Origin: an uncultured Bacteroidota bacterium
GTDB taxonomy: Bacteria; Bacteroidota; Bacteroidia; Flavobacteriales; Flavobacteriaceae
Direction of reading: 5' to 3'
Length of the DNA stretch: 64,000 nucleotides
Assembly (NCBI GenBank): GCA_902626585.1
Contig: CACOGA010000005.1
Location: 37,316-101,315, forward strand
In this document: piece by piece, positions 45,514 through 54,164 of the stretch
How positions within the stretch are numbered: position 1 is the stretch's first letter
Layout: each line of letters starts with the position of its first letter
Notes under the pieces: generated by a model
Database searches by the model: none
What the model was told of the DNA's origin: nothing
What the model saw: the letters and a program-made list of their open reading frames with translations, nothing else
Position numbers and translations under genes: made by a program

Positions 45514-48500
45514 ATGCTTGGAAAAATTCTTAAATTATTTGTTGGTGATAAGTCAAAAAAAGATTTAAAACTTATTAATCCAATCATTGAAGAAATTCAT
45601 TCTTTTGAGCAAGAAATGAACGGCTTATCAAATGATGAATTGAGAAATCAAACCATTATTTTTAAAGACGATATCCAAAATTCTTGCTCCGAAATCAATT
45701 CCCAAATTGAAAAAATTAAATCTGAAATTGACGATGTCATTGATTTTGACAAAAAAGAAGCTCTATTCAATCAAATTGATAAACTAAACGAGGATGCCTA
45801 CAAAGTAAGTGAAGAAACCTTAAATAAAATTCTCCCAAAAGCTTTTGCGGTAGTAAAAGAAACAGCTAAAAGGTTTGTTCAAAACAAAGAAATTATTGTA
45901 AAAACAACTGATTATGATTTAGAACTTGCATCAACCAAGGATTATGTTGAAATACGAAATAACAAGTCCCACTGGAAAAACACATGGGATGCAGCTGGTA
46001 AAAATATAGTTTGGGATATGATTCACTATGACGTCCAGCTTGTAGGTGGGGTTGCAATGCATCAGGGTAAAATTGCTGAGATGCAGACAGGTGAAGGTAA
46101 AACATTAGTTGCCACTTTACCCGTTTATTTAAATGCCCTTTCAGGAAGAGGTGTACACTTAGTTACCGTAAACGATTATTTAGCAAAAAGAGATAGCGCA
46201 TGGATGTCTCCTATATTCGAGTTCCACGGACTTAGTGTTGATTGCATAGATTACCACAAACCCAATTCTCCAGAAAGAAAAAAAGCTTATAATTCTGATA
46301 TTACATATGGAACAAATAATGAATTTGGTTTCGACTACTTAAGGGATAATATGGCTAACTCACCTGATGATCTGGTTCAGAGAAAACATAATTTTGCGAT
46401 TGTTGACGAGGTAGATTCAGTACTGATCGATGATGCAAGAACCCCTCTGATTATTTCCGGTGCCATTCCCAAAGGTGATAAACATGAATTTAATGAGCTA
46501 AAACCAAAAATTGAAAGGATTGTTTCAACGCAAAGAAAATTACTCATCAATACTTTGGCTGATGCAAAAAATCAAATAAGCTCAGGTGACGAAGAAGAAG
46601 GTGCTTTTAATTTATTACGGGTTTTTCGTGGTATTCCCAAGAATAAAGCATTGATAAAATATCTAAGTGAAGAAGGTGTAAAACAATTATTGCAAAAAAC
46701 CGAAAACTTTTACATGCAGGATAATAATCGAGAAATGCCTAAAGTAGATCAGGAACTTTATTATGTAATTGACGAAAAAAATAATCAAATAGAATTGACA
46801 GATAAAGGAATTGAATTTTTATCAGGAAAAGACGATCCCGACTTTTTCATAATGCCAGAGATTGGCATTGAAATTTCAAAAATTGAAAATAAAGGGCTAT
46901 CGAAAGAAGATGAAGCCAAAGAAAAAGATGAGTTATATAGGGATTTTGGAATTAAATCAGAGAGGATTCATACAATTAATCAGCTTCTAAAGGCTTATGC
47001 ATTATTTGAAAAGGATATTCAATATGTGGTAATGGAAAATAAAGTAATGATTGTTGATGAGCAGACAGGAAGGATTATGGACGGAAGAAGATATAGTGAC
47101 GGCTTACATCAAGCAATTGAAGCTAAAGAAAATGTTAAAATTGAGGCTGCTACTCAAACATTTGCTACCATTACATTACAAAATTATTTCAGGATGTATA
47201 ATAAACTCTCTGGAATGACCGGAACTGCAATAACAGAAGCAGGGGAATTTTGGGAAATTTATAAACTTGACGTAATGGAAATTCCCACAAACAGACCAAT
47301 TCAAAGAAGTGACAGAGAGGATTTGGTGTATAAAACCAAAAGAGAAAAATATAACGCAGTGATAGATGAAGTCACAGATCTATCCAGAGCTGGAAGACCA
47401 GTTCTTATAGGTACAACATCAGTAGAAATCAGTGAGCTTTTAGGAAGAATGCTAAAAATCAGAAAAATTCCACATAACATTTTAAATGCTAAGCTTCACA
47501 AAAAAGAATCTGATATTGTGGCAGAGGCAGGAAAACCTGGCCAAGTTACTATAGCTACAAACATGGCTGGCCGTGGTACCGACATTAAACTTTCAGAGGC
47601 TGTAAAGGAAAGTGGAGGTTTGGCAATAATTGGTACAGAAAGACACGATTCTAGAAGGGTTGATAGACAGCTAAGGGGTAGATCAGGAAGACAAGGTGAC
47701 CCAGGAAGCTCTCAATTTTATGTTTCCTTAGAAGATAACTTGATGAGATTATTTGGAACAGAAAGAATTGCCAAAATGATGGACAGAATGGGATTAGAAG
47801 AAGGTGAGGTCATACAACATTCCATGATTACCAATTCGATTGAAAGGGCACAGAAAAAAGTTGAGGAAAATAATTTTGGAATCAGAAAAAGATTACTAGA
47901 GTATGATGATGTAATGAATGCACAGAGAGAAGTTATATACAGAAGACGTAATAATTCGTTGTTCGGAGAAAGGCTAAGAATTGATATTTCTAATATGATA
48001 TATGATACTTGTGAAAATATAGTTTTTTCAAACAAAGGGGCAAATGATTTTAAAAACTTTGAATTTGAACTAATTAAATACTTTTCTGTGACTACCGACA
48101 TTGATTCTGAGTCATTTGAGTCAATGCAAGAAAATGATATTATCGAAAAAGTTTACACCGTTGTTTTAAATCACTATTTAAATAAGATTGAAAATAATGC
48201 AAAACTTGCATACCCAGTGATTAAACATGTTTACGAAAAACAAAGGGAGAAATTTAAAAGAATAGTTGTTCCATTTTCCGATGGAATTAAAAATCTTCAG
48301 GTCATAACAGATTTAGAAAAAGCATATAATTCGAATGGAGGTCAATTGGTCACTGACTTTGAAAAAAATATTTCGCTAGCTATACTTGACAATTCATGGA
48401 AAACGCACTTAAGAAAAATGGATGAACTTAAACAATCCGTTCAACTAGCTGTTCATGAGCAGAAAGACCCACTATTAATATACAAATTCGAAGCCTTTGA

Positions 48501-48861
48501 ATTATTTAAATCGTTAATCGACTCTGTTAATAAGGAAATATTATCATTTTTATTCAAAGCAGAAATAGCAACTGATAATAATAAAAATGTTCAGGAAGCC
48601 AGAACAAGAAAACCACTAAATGTAAATACATCAAAAGATGAGATTCCCAATACAGAGGAATTAAGACAAAGAAATAGTGCGATTACAAACAGACAATCAA
48701 ACAGTCCAATTGAAACTATTGTTAGGACTCAACCAAAAGTTGGTAGAAATGATAAGGTTACTATAAAAAATATAAAAAATGGGGAAATTAAAACCTTAAA
48801 ATATAAACATGCTGAAAAATTAATTGCAGATGGTGAATGGTTGATGACAAAAAATAATTAA
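45514..48861 (+). CDS. secA: Preprotein translocase ATPase SecA
   Basis: A 1115-residue SecA, the long form usual in Bacteroidota. Walker A MQTGEGKT is at residues 190-197, the DEVD box in FAIVDEVDSVLIDDARTPLIISG, and motif VI in GRSGRQGDPGSSQFY. A lineage insertion lies after the DEVD region (EFNELKPKIERIVSTQRKLL ...). The C-terminus ends VGRNDKVTIKNIKNGEIKTLKYKHAEKLIADGEW and lacks the cysteine-rich SEC-C zinc motif. It drives post-translational Sec export. The leader from 45414 to 45513 shows no clear promoter. Confidence 0.96.
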   Translation: MLGKILKLFVGDKSKKDLKLINPIIEEIHSFEQEMNGLSNDELRNQTIIFKDDIQNSCSEINSQIEKIKSEIDDVIDFDKKEALFNQIDKLNEDAYKVSEETLNKILPKAFAVVKETAKRFVQNKEIIVKTTDYDLELASTKDYVEIRNNKSHWKNTWDAAGKNIVWDMIHYDVQLVGGVAMHQGKIAEMQTGEGKTLVATLPVYLNALSGRGVHLVTVNDYLAKRDSAWMSPIFEFHGLSVDCIDYHKPNSPERKKAYNSDITYGTNNEFGFDYLRDNMANSPDDLVQRKHNFAIVDEVDSVLIDDARTPLIISGAIPKGDKHEFNELKPKIERIVSTQRKLLINTLADAKNQISSGDEEEGAFNLLRVFRGIPKNKALIKYLSEEGVKQLLQKTENFYMQDNNREMPKVDQELYYVIDEKNNQIELTDKGIEFLSGKDDPDFFIMPEIGIEISKIENKGLSKEDEAKEKDELYRDFGIKSERIHTINQLLKAYALFEKDIQYVVMENKVMIVDEQTGRIMDGRRYSDGLHQAIEAKENVKIEAATQTFATITLQNYFRMYNKLSGMTGTAITEAGEFWEIYKLDVMEIPTNRPIQRSDREDLVYKTKREKYNAVIDEVTDLSRAGRPVLIGTTSVEISELLGRMLKIRKIPHNILNAKLHKKESDIVAEAGKPGQVTIATNMAGRGTDIKLSEAVKESGGLAIIGTERHDSRRVDRQLRGRSGRQGDPGSSQFYVSLEDNLMRLFGTERIAKMMDRMGLEEGEVIQHSMITNSIERAQKKVEENNFGIRKRLLEYDDVMNAQREVIYRRRNNSLFGERLRIDISNMIYDTCENIVFSNKGANDFKNFEFELIKYFSVTTDIDSESFESMQENDIIEKVYTVVLNHYLNKIENNAKLAYPVIKHVYEKQREKFKRIVVPFSDGIKNLQVITDLEKAYNSNGGQLVTDFEKNISLAILDNSWKTHLRKMDELKQSVQLAVHEQKDPLLIYKFEAFELFKSLIDSVNKEILSFLFKAEIATDNNKNVQEARTRKPLNVNTSKDEIPNTEELRQRNSAITNRQSNSPIETIVRTQPKVGRNDKVTIKNIKNGEIKTLKYKHAEKLIADGEWLMTKNN

Positions 48862-48868
48862 CCAAATT

Positions 48869-49852
48869 TTGAAGATTAAAAGAAATATCAACCCCAAAGA
48901 AATTTGTGATCAAATCAAAAAAGGAAACATAGCAGCATTATCCAGAGCGATTACTCTTTCCGAAAGCAATAAAGACTCCGACCAAGAATTAGCAAATAAA
49001 ATCCTAGGAAAGCTAAAAACAAAAAATAACGATTCGATAAGAATTGGTATCACTGGTGTGCCTGGAGCTGGAAAAAGTACATTTATTGAGTCTTTTGGAA
49101 ACTATTTAACCAAACTAGGATTAAAATTAGCTGTTTTAACCATTGATCCATCAAGCAGTGTCACTAAGGGAAGTATTTTAGGTGATAAGACAAGAATGGA
49201 AACATTATCTGCTAATAAAGATGTATTTATAAGGCCTAGCCCGGCCTCAAATTTTCAAGGCGGAGTTGGAAAAAATACACGCGAGTCAATTTTTTTATGT
49301 GAATCAGCTGGATATGATATTATTTTAATTGAAACAGTTGGTGTAGGTCAAAATGAAATCAGTGTGGCAGAAATGGTAGACTTCTTTTTGTTATTAAAAA
49401 TCTCCGGCTCTGGAGATGAATTGCAGGGTATTAAAAGAGGAATTATTGAAATGTCAGATTTAATAGCAATAAATAAGTGCGATGGTAATAATGTGGAAAA
49501 TTCCATAAAGGCAAAAAATGAATTTAAGCTAGCATTACAATTATTTCCTAAGAAGAAATCTAATTGGAATCCCCAGGTATTGACCTGTAGTAGTATAACA
49601 GGAGATGGTTTAGCAGACATATGGGATTGCATTAATGATTATGTGAGCTTGACTAAAAAGAATAATTATTTTTATGATAATAGAGTAAATCAAAACAAAT
49701 CTTGGTTGCTTCAAATTATAGATTATTCTCTGAGAAAATCATTTTTTAATAGAAAATCTGTAAAGTTGAAACTGGATAATTTGATAAAGAAAATCGAAGA
49801 ACAAAAAATTTCAATATTCGAAGCTAGCCAGAAAATTCTTTCCGAGATTTAA
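48869..49852 (+). CDS. meaB: Methylmalonyl-CoA mutase-associated GTPase MeaB
   Basis: A 327-residue G3E GTPase. Walker A GVPGAGKS is at residues 63-70, followed by LAVLTIDPSSSVTKGSILGDKTRM, the switch-like RPSPASNFQGGVGKNT and ETVGVGQNE, with the base-recognition NKCDG. MeaB protects and reloads methylmalonyl-CoA mutase with adenosylcobalamin. It begins with TTG 8 bp after secA. The last 29 bp overlap the convergent PAP2 gene. No mutase gene is in the window. Confidence 0.93.
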   Translation: MKIKRNINPKEICDQIKKGNIAALSRAITLSESNKDSDQELANKILGKLKTKNNDSIRIGITGVPGAGKSTFIESFGNYLTKLGLKLAVLTIDPSSSVTKGSILGDKTRMETLSANKDVFIRPSPASNFQGGVGKNTRESIFLCESAGYDIILIETVGVGQNEISVAEMVDFFLLLKISGSGDELQGIKRGIIEMSDLIAINKCDGNNVENSIKAKNEFKLALQLFPKKKSNWNPQVLTCSSITGDGLADIWDCINDYVSLTKKNNYFYDNRVNQNKSWLLQIIDYSLRKSFFNRKSVKLKLDNLIKKIEEQKISIFEASQKILSEI

Positions 49853-50396
49853 AATAATTATATAAACATTTAAATAGTAAACCCGAAAACAAACCAAAAG
49901 TTAAACCAAAAAGTGTATCAAGGGGATAATGAACACCCAAGTAAATTCTACTATAAGAAAAAATTATTACCCATACTATTAATATTGGTTTGATATACTT
50001 TTTAACAGATTGCTCAAGGCAATTTAAAACGAAAATTGTAACCGCAATTGAATTTGCAGCGTGGGCTGAAAAGAACCCATATTTTCCACACCTTATATCA
50101 ATATCTCTTAATAAATTTTGTAAATCGTCCATTCTACATGGCCTCAATCTTTGAGTTGAATCTTTTACAAGATTTGTAAATTGATCGGTGAATAATATTA
50201 ATAATGCAATAAAAAACAATATTATAAGTAATCCATTATTTCCATTTTTTTTATGAAGTAGATAAATAAGTAAAATGAACATTGGAATAAACGTGAACTT
50301 ATTTGTAATTGCAATCCATAGCGGATCCCAAGTTTCACTACCCAGATTATTTAGATAAATTAATATTTCGGTATCGATTTGTTTTATTCTATTCAA
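49824..50396 (-). CDS. PAP2-family membrane phosphatase
   Basis: A 190-residue membrane phosphatase with about five helices. The three PAP2 motifs are visible: KDSTQRLRPCR, FFSAHAANSIAV and YSRIYLGVHYPLDTL, with the catalytic histidines in the last two. Likely substrates are undecaprenyl diphosphate or phosphatidic/phosphatidylglycerol phosphate. It overlaps the MATE gene by 8 bp and so belongs to a MATE-PAP2 unit. Confidence 0.9.
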   Translation of the reverse strand: MNRIKQIDTEILIYLNNLGSETWDPLWIAITNKFTFIPMFILLIYLLHKKNGNNGLLIILFFIALLILFTDQFTNLVKDSTQRLRPCRMDDLQNLLRDIDIRCGKYGFFSAHAANSIAVTIFVLNCLEQSVKKYIKPILIVWVIIFSYSRIYLGVHYPLDTLFGLTFGLFSGLLFKCLYNYFKSRKEFSG

Positions 50397-51765
50397 AACT
50401 ATTTATCATTTTATTAGTCAGGAAATTGAATCTTAAATATAAAAAAACAGCAGAAAACAAAAGACCACACAATAGGCCCACCCATATTCCTGTTTCCTGA
50501 AACTGATTGATATCTCCAAAATAATAGCTTATTGGGAAACCGATTATCCAATATGCAATAAAAACTATTACCGTTGGAATTTTTACATCTTGCATACCTC
50601 TCAAGGCTCCTAATATTATAACTTGGGCACTGTCGAAAAGTTGAAATAAGGCTACTATGATAAATAGCTTTGCAGATTTTTCGACTATCCTAATATTTTT
50701 TTCATAATTATATGCATCCGTAATATCTATGTATATGTAAGGGAGATATTCTCTGAAAATAAAAATTAGAAAGGAGAAAACAAATGCAAATAAAATTCCA
50801 AGGAATAAAATTGATAAAGATATTCTTTTTAGCTCTCTATAATTACTAAGCCCTTTTTGATTGCCAGATCTAATTGCTGCACTTACACTCAAACCACTGG
50901 CAATCATGAAAGTCATCGAAGATATATTCAATACAATTTGGTTCGCTGATTGTGTAATTTCACCAAGTAAACCACTTAACCAAATAGCAGCGGTAAAAAT
51001 ACCTACCTCAAACAACATCTGTAGAGAAGTTGGGAAGCCCAGAGAAAGAATCTTCTTTATCATAATCTTGTCTACAACAAATTTTAATATTTCTAAAACG
51101 TAATTTTTAATTATATTTTTTTTGAATAGCAAAAAGAATAAAAAAGAAAACATAATTATTCTGGATGTTAAAGTTCCTATAGCTGCACCTATTATTCCTA
51201 AAGCAGGAAAACCAAATTTCCCAAATATCAAAACATAATTTACAATTACATTAACAATATTAGCTAATACAGTTGCGTACATGGAATTCGCAGTTAACGA
51301 CAGACCATCACTATATTGTTTAAGGGCCTGAAACATTAAAAGAGGCACGAGTGAAGCGGCAACTATTTCAAGGTAGGGTATTGCTAAATCAACCACATTA
51401 GTTGGTTGGTCTAACATAAAAAGTAATGGCTTAAACAATAAAATAGCTAGATAAAGAAAGACCCCCAAAATCAAACACATTAAAAAACCATTCACAAATG
51501 ATTTCCTCAGATCATTATTATCGTTTCTACTATGAGCTTCTGCAACAACTGGAGTGATTGCTGCAGAGAAGCCAATGCCAATTGACATGGCTATGAAAAT
51601 AAAACTATTACCTAAGGAAACAGCCGCTAGATTCGTGGGGTCCAATTTACCAACCATTATGTTGTCAATCATACCTACAAGTGTATGACCTAACAGACCT
51701 AAAATAATTGGATAGGATAGCTTTAAATTGTAGGAAATTTCTTTTGTGTAACTATTTAAAATCAA
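50389..51765 (-). CDS. MATE-family efflux transporter
   Basis: A 458-residue transporter with about twelve membrane helices. The N-terminal LKLSYPIILGLLGHTLVGMIDNIMVGKL and AVSLGNSFIFIAMSIGIGFSAAITPVVAEAHS match the MATE repeat, with the second half starting near ILSLGFPTSLQMLFEVGIFTAA. It probably exports organic cations or drugs by Na+ or H+ antiport. It overlaps def by 4 bp, so it reads as one transcript with def and the PAP2 gene. Confidence 0.9.
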   Translation of the reverse strand: MILNSYTKEISYNLKLSYPIILGLLGHTLVGMIDNIMVGKLDPTNLAAVSLGNSFIFIAMSIGIGFSAAITPVVAEAHSRNDNNDLRKSFVNGFLMCLILGVFLYLAILLFKPLLFMLDQPTNVVDLAIPYLEIVAASLVPLLMFQALKQYSDGLSLTANSMYATVLANIVNVIVNYVLIFGKFGFPALGIIGAAIGTLTSRIIMFSFLFFLLFKKNIIKNYVLEILKFVVDKIMIKKILSLGFPTSLQMLFEVGIFTAAIWLSGLLGEITQSANQIVLNISSMTFMIASGLSVSAAIRSGNQKGLSNYRELKRISLSILFLGILFAFVFSFLIFIFREYLPYIYIDITDAYNYEKNIRIVEKSAKLFIIVALFQLFDSAQVIILGALRGMQDVKIPTVIVFIAYWIIGFPISYYFGDINQFQETGIWVGLLCGLLFSAVFLYLRFNFLTNKMINSFE

Positions 51766-52343
51766 GACTGGCTTTTAAAGAAATTCATTACATAATCAAC
51801 TGGTACCTTCCCTGTCATGATATTTTTAAGTTTTCCTTTAATCAATTTCTTTTTGAAAGGTGAAATTTTATCAGTGAATAAAACACCCTCCAAGTGATCA
51901 TATTCATGCTGTATTACCCGTGCTACAATTCCGTCAAAACTATCCTCATGAATATTAAAATTCTCATCTTGATACTTAATCTTGATTTCTGATTTTCTAT
52001 TTATGTTTTCTCTGATGTTGGGTATACTTAAACAACCTTCTTCAAATAATTTTAAATCCCCAGATTCATTGATAATTTCAGGGTTAATAAATGTTTTCTT
52101 GACTGATTTAGTTTTAAAACCTGAATTTGATTCAAATTCCTCATTATCAAATGCAGAAGTGTCAATAATAAAAAGTCTTATTCCTTTCCCTATTTGGGGT
52201 GCGGCCAAACCTACACCACTTGCATGATACATTGTCTCGTACATATCCTTTATAAGTAATTTTAAATCGGGATAGTTCTTATCAACATCAGTGGCCCTTT
52301 TCTTCAGTATAGGATCCCCATATCCAACAATTGGTAATATCAT
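51762..52343 (-). CDS. def: Peptide deformylase
   Basis: A 193-residue metalloenzyme that removes the formyl group from nascent proteins. All three motifs are present: GVGLAAPQ at 43-50, EEGCLSIPN, and QHEYDHLEG. The zinc/iron ligands are the cysteine of motif 2 and both histidines of motif 3. It lies 33 bp after ruvX and overlaps the MATE gene. Confidence 0.96.
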   Translation of the reverse strand: MILPIVGYGDPILKKRATDVDKNYPDLKLLIKDMYETMYHASGVGLAAPQIGKGIRLFIIDTSAFDNEEFESNSGFKTKSVKKTFINPEIINESGDLKLFEEGCLSIPNIRENINRKSEIKIKYQDENFNIHEDSFDGIVARVIQHEYDHLEGVLFTDKISPFKKKLIKGKLKNIMTGKVPVDYVMNFFKSQS

Positions 52344-52376
52344 GAAAAAATTTTTTCAAAATTACAATATTAAATT

Positions 52377-52802
52377 TTAGGAATTGATATTTAAATGTTG
52401 CAAATAATCTTGAAGAATTATTGAAGCACTTATTTTATCGACTAAATATTTATCCGACCTTAATTTCTTTTTTACCCCACTTGAAATTAAAGACTTCTTA
52501 GCAATTTTTGAAGTAAATCTTTCATCAAAACGAAAAATTTCATTTACATCAAAGAAAGCAGATAAAGAAGTAATGAATTTAATAATTGAATTTTCCACTT
52601 CGGAATATTCACCAGAAAACCTCCTCGGTTGACCAATAATAATTCTTGAAATATTTTCTTTTTCAATTAAGGTTTTAAGGTGAATAATTAATTCTGATGT
52701 ATCCACCGTCTCTAAAGGAAATGCAAAAATTTTATCGGTATCTGTAATTGAAAGTCCAGTTCTTTTTAATCCATAATCAACACCAAGAAACTTTGTTTTC
52801 AT
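52377..52802 (-). CDS. ruvX: Putative Holliday junction resolvase (YqgF/RuvX)
   Basis: A 141-residue RNase H-fold nuclease. The N-terminal FLGVDYGLKRTGLSITD carries the first acidic residue and ISRIIIGQPRRFSGEYSEVE and FRFDERFTSKIA follow. The family acts in 16S rRNA 5' processing and is proposed to resolve Holliday junctions. It ends 33 bp before def and begins 1 bp after the InaA-like kinase gene. Confidence 0.92.
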   Translation of the reverse strand: MKTKFLGVDYGLKRTGLSITDTDKIFAFPLETVDTSELIIHLKTLIEKENISRIIIGQPRRFSGEYSEVENSIIKFITSLSAFFDVNEIFRFDERFTSKIAKKSLISSGVKKKLRSDKYLVDKISASIILQDYLQHLNINS

Positions 52803-52803
52803 T

Positions 52804-53556
52804 CTACAATCTAAAAAATTTCTTTAATCTTTTCCTCCATTTTCTTCCATTTTCAAAATCATCTGAGTATTTTTTTATTTTATCAAAAATAATTTGCTTT
52901 TCTATATTAACTATTTCAGAATAAAAACCACTTACTTTTTCTAGGATCTCATCATTTAATTTTAACCTTCTAAAATTTTTAAATCTTTCCTCAGTGGAAA
53001 GTGATTTAAATTTCATTCTGTTTAAATCTATTAAGTAAAATATATAATCATCATTATGTTTTTTTACAAGTGTATTGCTTCTTGAGTGATCTAAAAACAT
53101 AATTCCATTTTCGTGAAGATTATGTGTAAAATATGTGAATTTTTTAATTATATCATCCCTGAAATCTAGATCAATATTTTTAAAAACAAATTCCATATCA
53201 TAATCATAATCAACGTTTTCTGAAACATAATAACTCTGATGGATAAGACCAAATTTGAAAATATCGTAAAAACCGATTGGGTTTGGTGACGTTATGCCAT
53301 TATCAATTAATTTTTTAGCGTAATTATAAGAACGATTTGCTTTGCTTGATCTAAAAAAAGTATAAACGATTTTATTAAAGATATTTGGACTCTTAAATCT
53401 TTTAATATTGACGACTAAGTTTTCAATATTAATTTTTTTGATTGTATTTCTAGATTCTTTGATTAATTCACCTTTTGAGTTAAAATTATTAATTACTTTA
53501 TTTATTACAGGTGTAAATTCTCTGTACTTATCTTCTATCAAAAAGGAATTATTCAA
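52804..53556 (-). CDS. LPS kinase-like protein (InaA/Kdo kinase family)
   Basis: A 250-residue protein kinase-fold protein. The catalytic-loop segment is NLHENGIMFLDHSRSNTLV, and the metal-binding aspartate is in FYLIDLNRMKFKSL. Family members phosphorylate Kdo or heptose in LPS core; Bacteroidota members are often annotated as Kdo-domain or InaA-like. It starts with TTG 36 bp from tsaC on the opposite strand. The sugar substrate is not evident. Confidence 0.75.
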   Translation of the reverse strand: MNNSFLIEDKYREFTPVINKVINNFNSKGELIKESRNTIKKINIENLVVNIKRFKSPNIFNKIVYTFFRSSKANRSYNYAKKLIDNGITSPNPIGFYDIFKFGLIHQSYYVSENVDYDYDMEFVFKNIDLDFRDDIIKKFTYFTHNLHENGIMFLDHSRSNTLVKKHNDDYIFYLIDLNRMKFKSLSTEERFKNFRRLKLNDEILEKVSGFYSEIVNIEKQIIFDKIKKYSDDFENGRKWRKRLKKFFRL

Positions 53557-53566
53557 AAGGTATTTA

Positions 53567-53574
53567 TATTTTTG
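53567..53574 (+). promoter_or_regulatory. Possible -7 element for tsaC
   Basis: TATTTTTG matches TAnnTTTG and ends 18 bases before the tsaC ATG in the 36 bp divergent gap. No clear -33 TTG is seen upstream. Confidence 0.35.
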
Positions 53575-53592
53575 GTGTAAATATATTTATTA

Positions 53593-54162
53593 ATGGGCAA
53601 TATAATAAATAACGAAGCTTACAAAGCTTATGATTTTATCGAAAAAGGTAGGGTTATTTTATATCCAACAGATACGGTTTGGGGACTTGGGTGTGATGCA
53701 ACAAATTGTAGTGCAGTAGAGAAAATTTATCAATTAAAAAAAAGAAGTTTAAAAACACCCATGCTCTCCCTTGTGAAAGATATCAATATGATAGTAAAAT
53801 ACACAGATAGCTCATTAAATGAGGTTAGTCAGATATTAGAAAGTACAAGTGAGCCAACAACTATAATATACCCCAAAGGAAGAAATTTATGTAAGTATAT
53901 CCTTTCTGAAGATGGTTCTATAGGATTTAGAGTGCCCCAAAACAGTTTTTGTATAGATTTGCTATCTCTTATGAAAAAACCGCTTATTTCAACCTCTGCA
54001 AATATACATAAGGAAGCATTCCCTTTATCATTTGAAGAAATTAATGAGGATATTTTAAAACAAGTTGACTATATCGTAAATTTACCCAAAGATAACTGGT
54101 GTACTAAACCATCAACGGTTTTAAAGTTAGATGAGTTTGGAAGTTTTTATAAAATCAGGTAG
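53593..54162 (+). CDS. tsaC: Threonylcarbamoyl-AMP synthase (TsaC/YrdC)
   Basis: A 189-residue YrdC-fold enzyme making threonylcarbamoyl-AMP for the t6A37 tRNA modification. The N-terminal GRVILYPTDTVWGLGCDATN is the family signature, followed by KIYQLKKRSLKTPML and PLISTSANIHKE. It lacks the extra Sua5 domain found in longer proteins. It is separated from cca by 2 bp. Both act on tRNA. Confidence 0.92.
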   Translation: MGNIINNEAYKAYDFIEKGRVILYPTDTVWGLGCDATNCSAVEKIYQLKKRSLKTPMLSLVKDINMIVKYTDSSLNEVSQILESTSEPTTIIYPKGRNLCKYILSEDGSIGFRVPQNSFCIDLLSLMKKPLISTSANIHKEAFPLSFEEINEDILKQVDYIVNLPKDNWCTKPSTVLKLDEFGSFYKIR

Positions 54163-54164
54163 AA

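Noticed and set aside
47718..48101. A 127-residue open frame opposite secA
   Set aside because: Antisense shadow of a strongly conserved SecA region with no recognisable domain.
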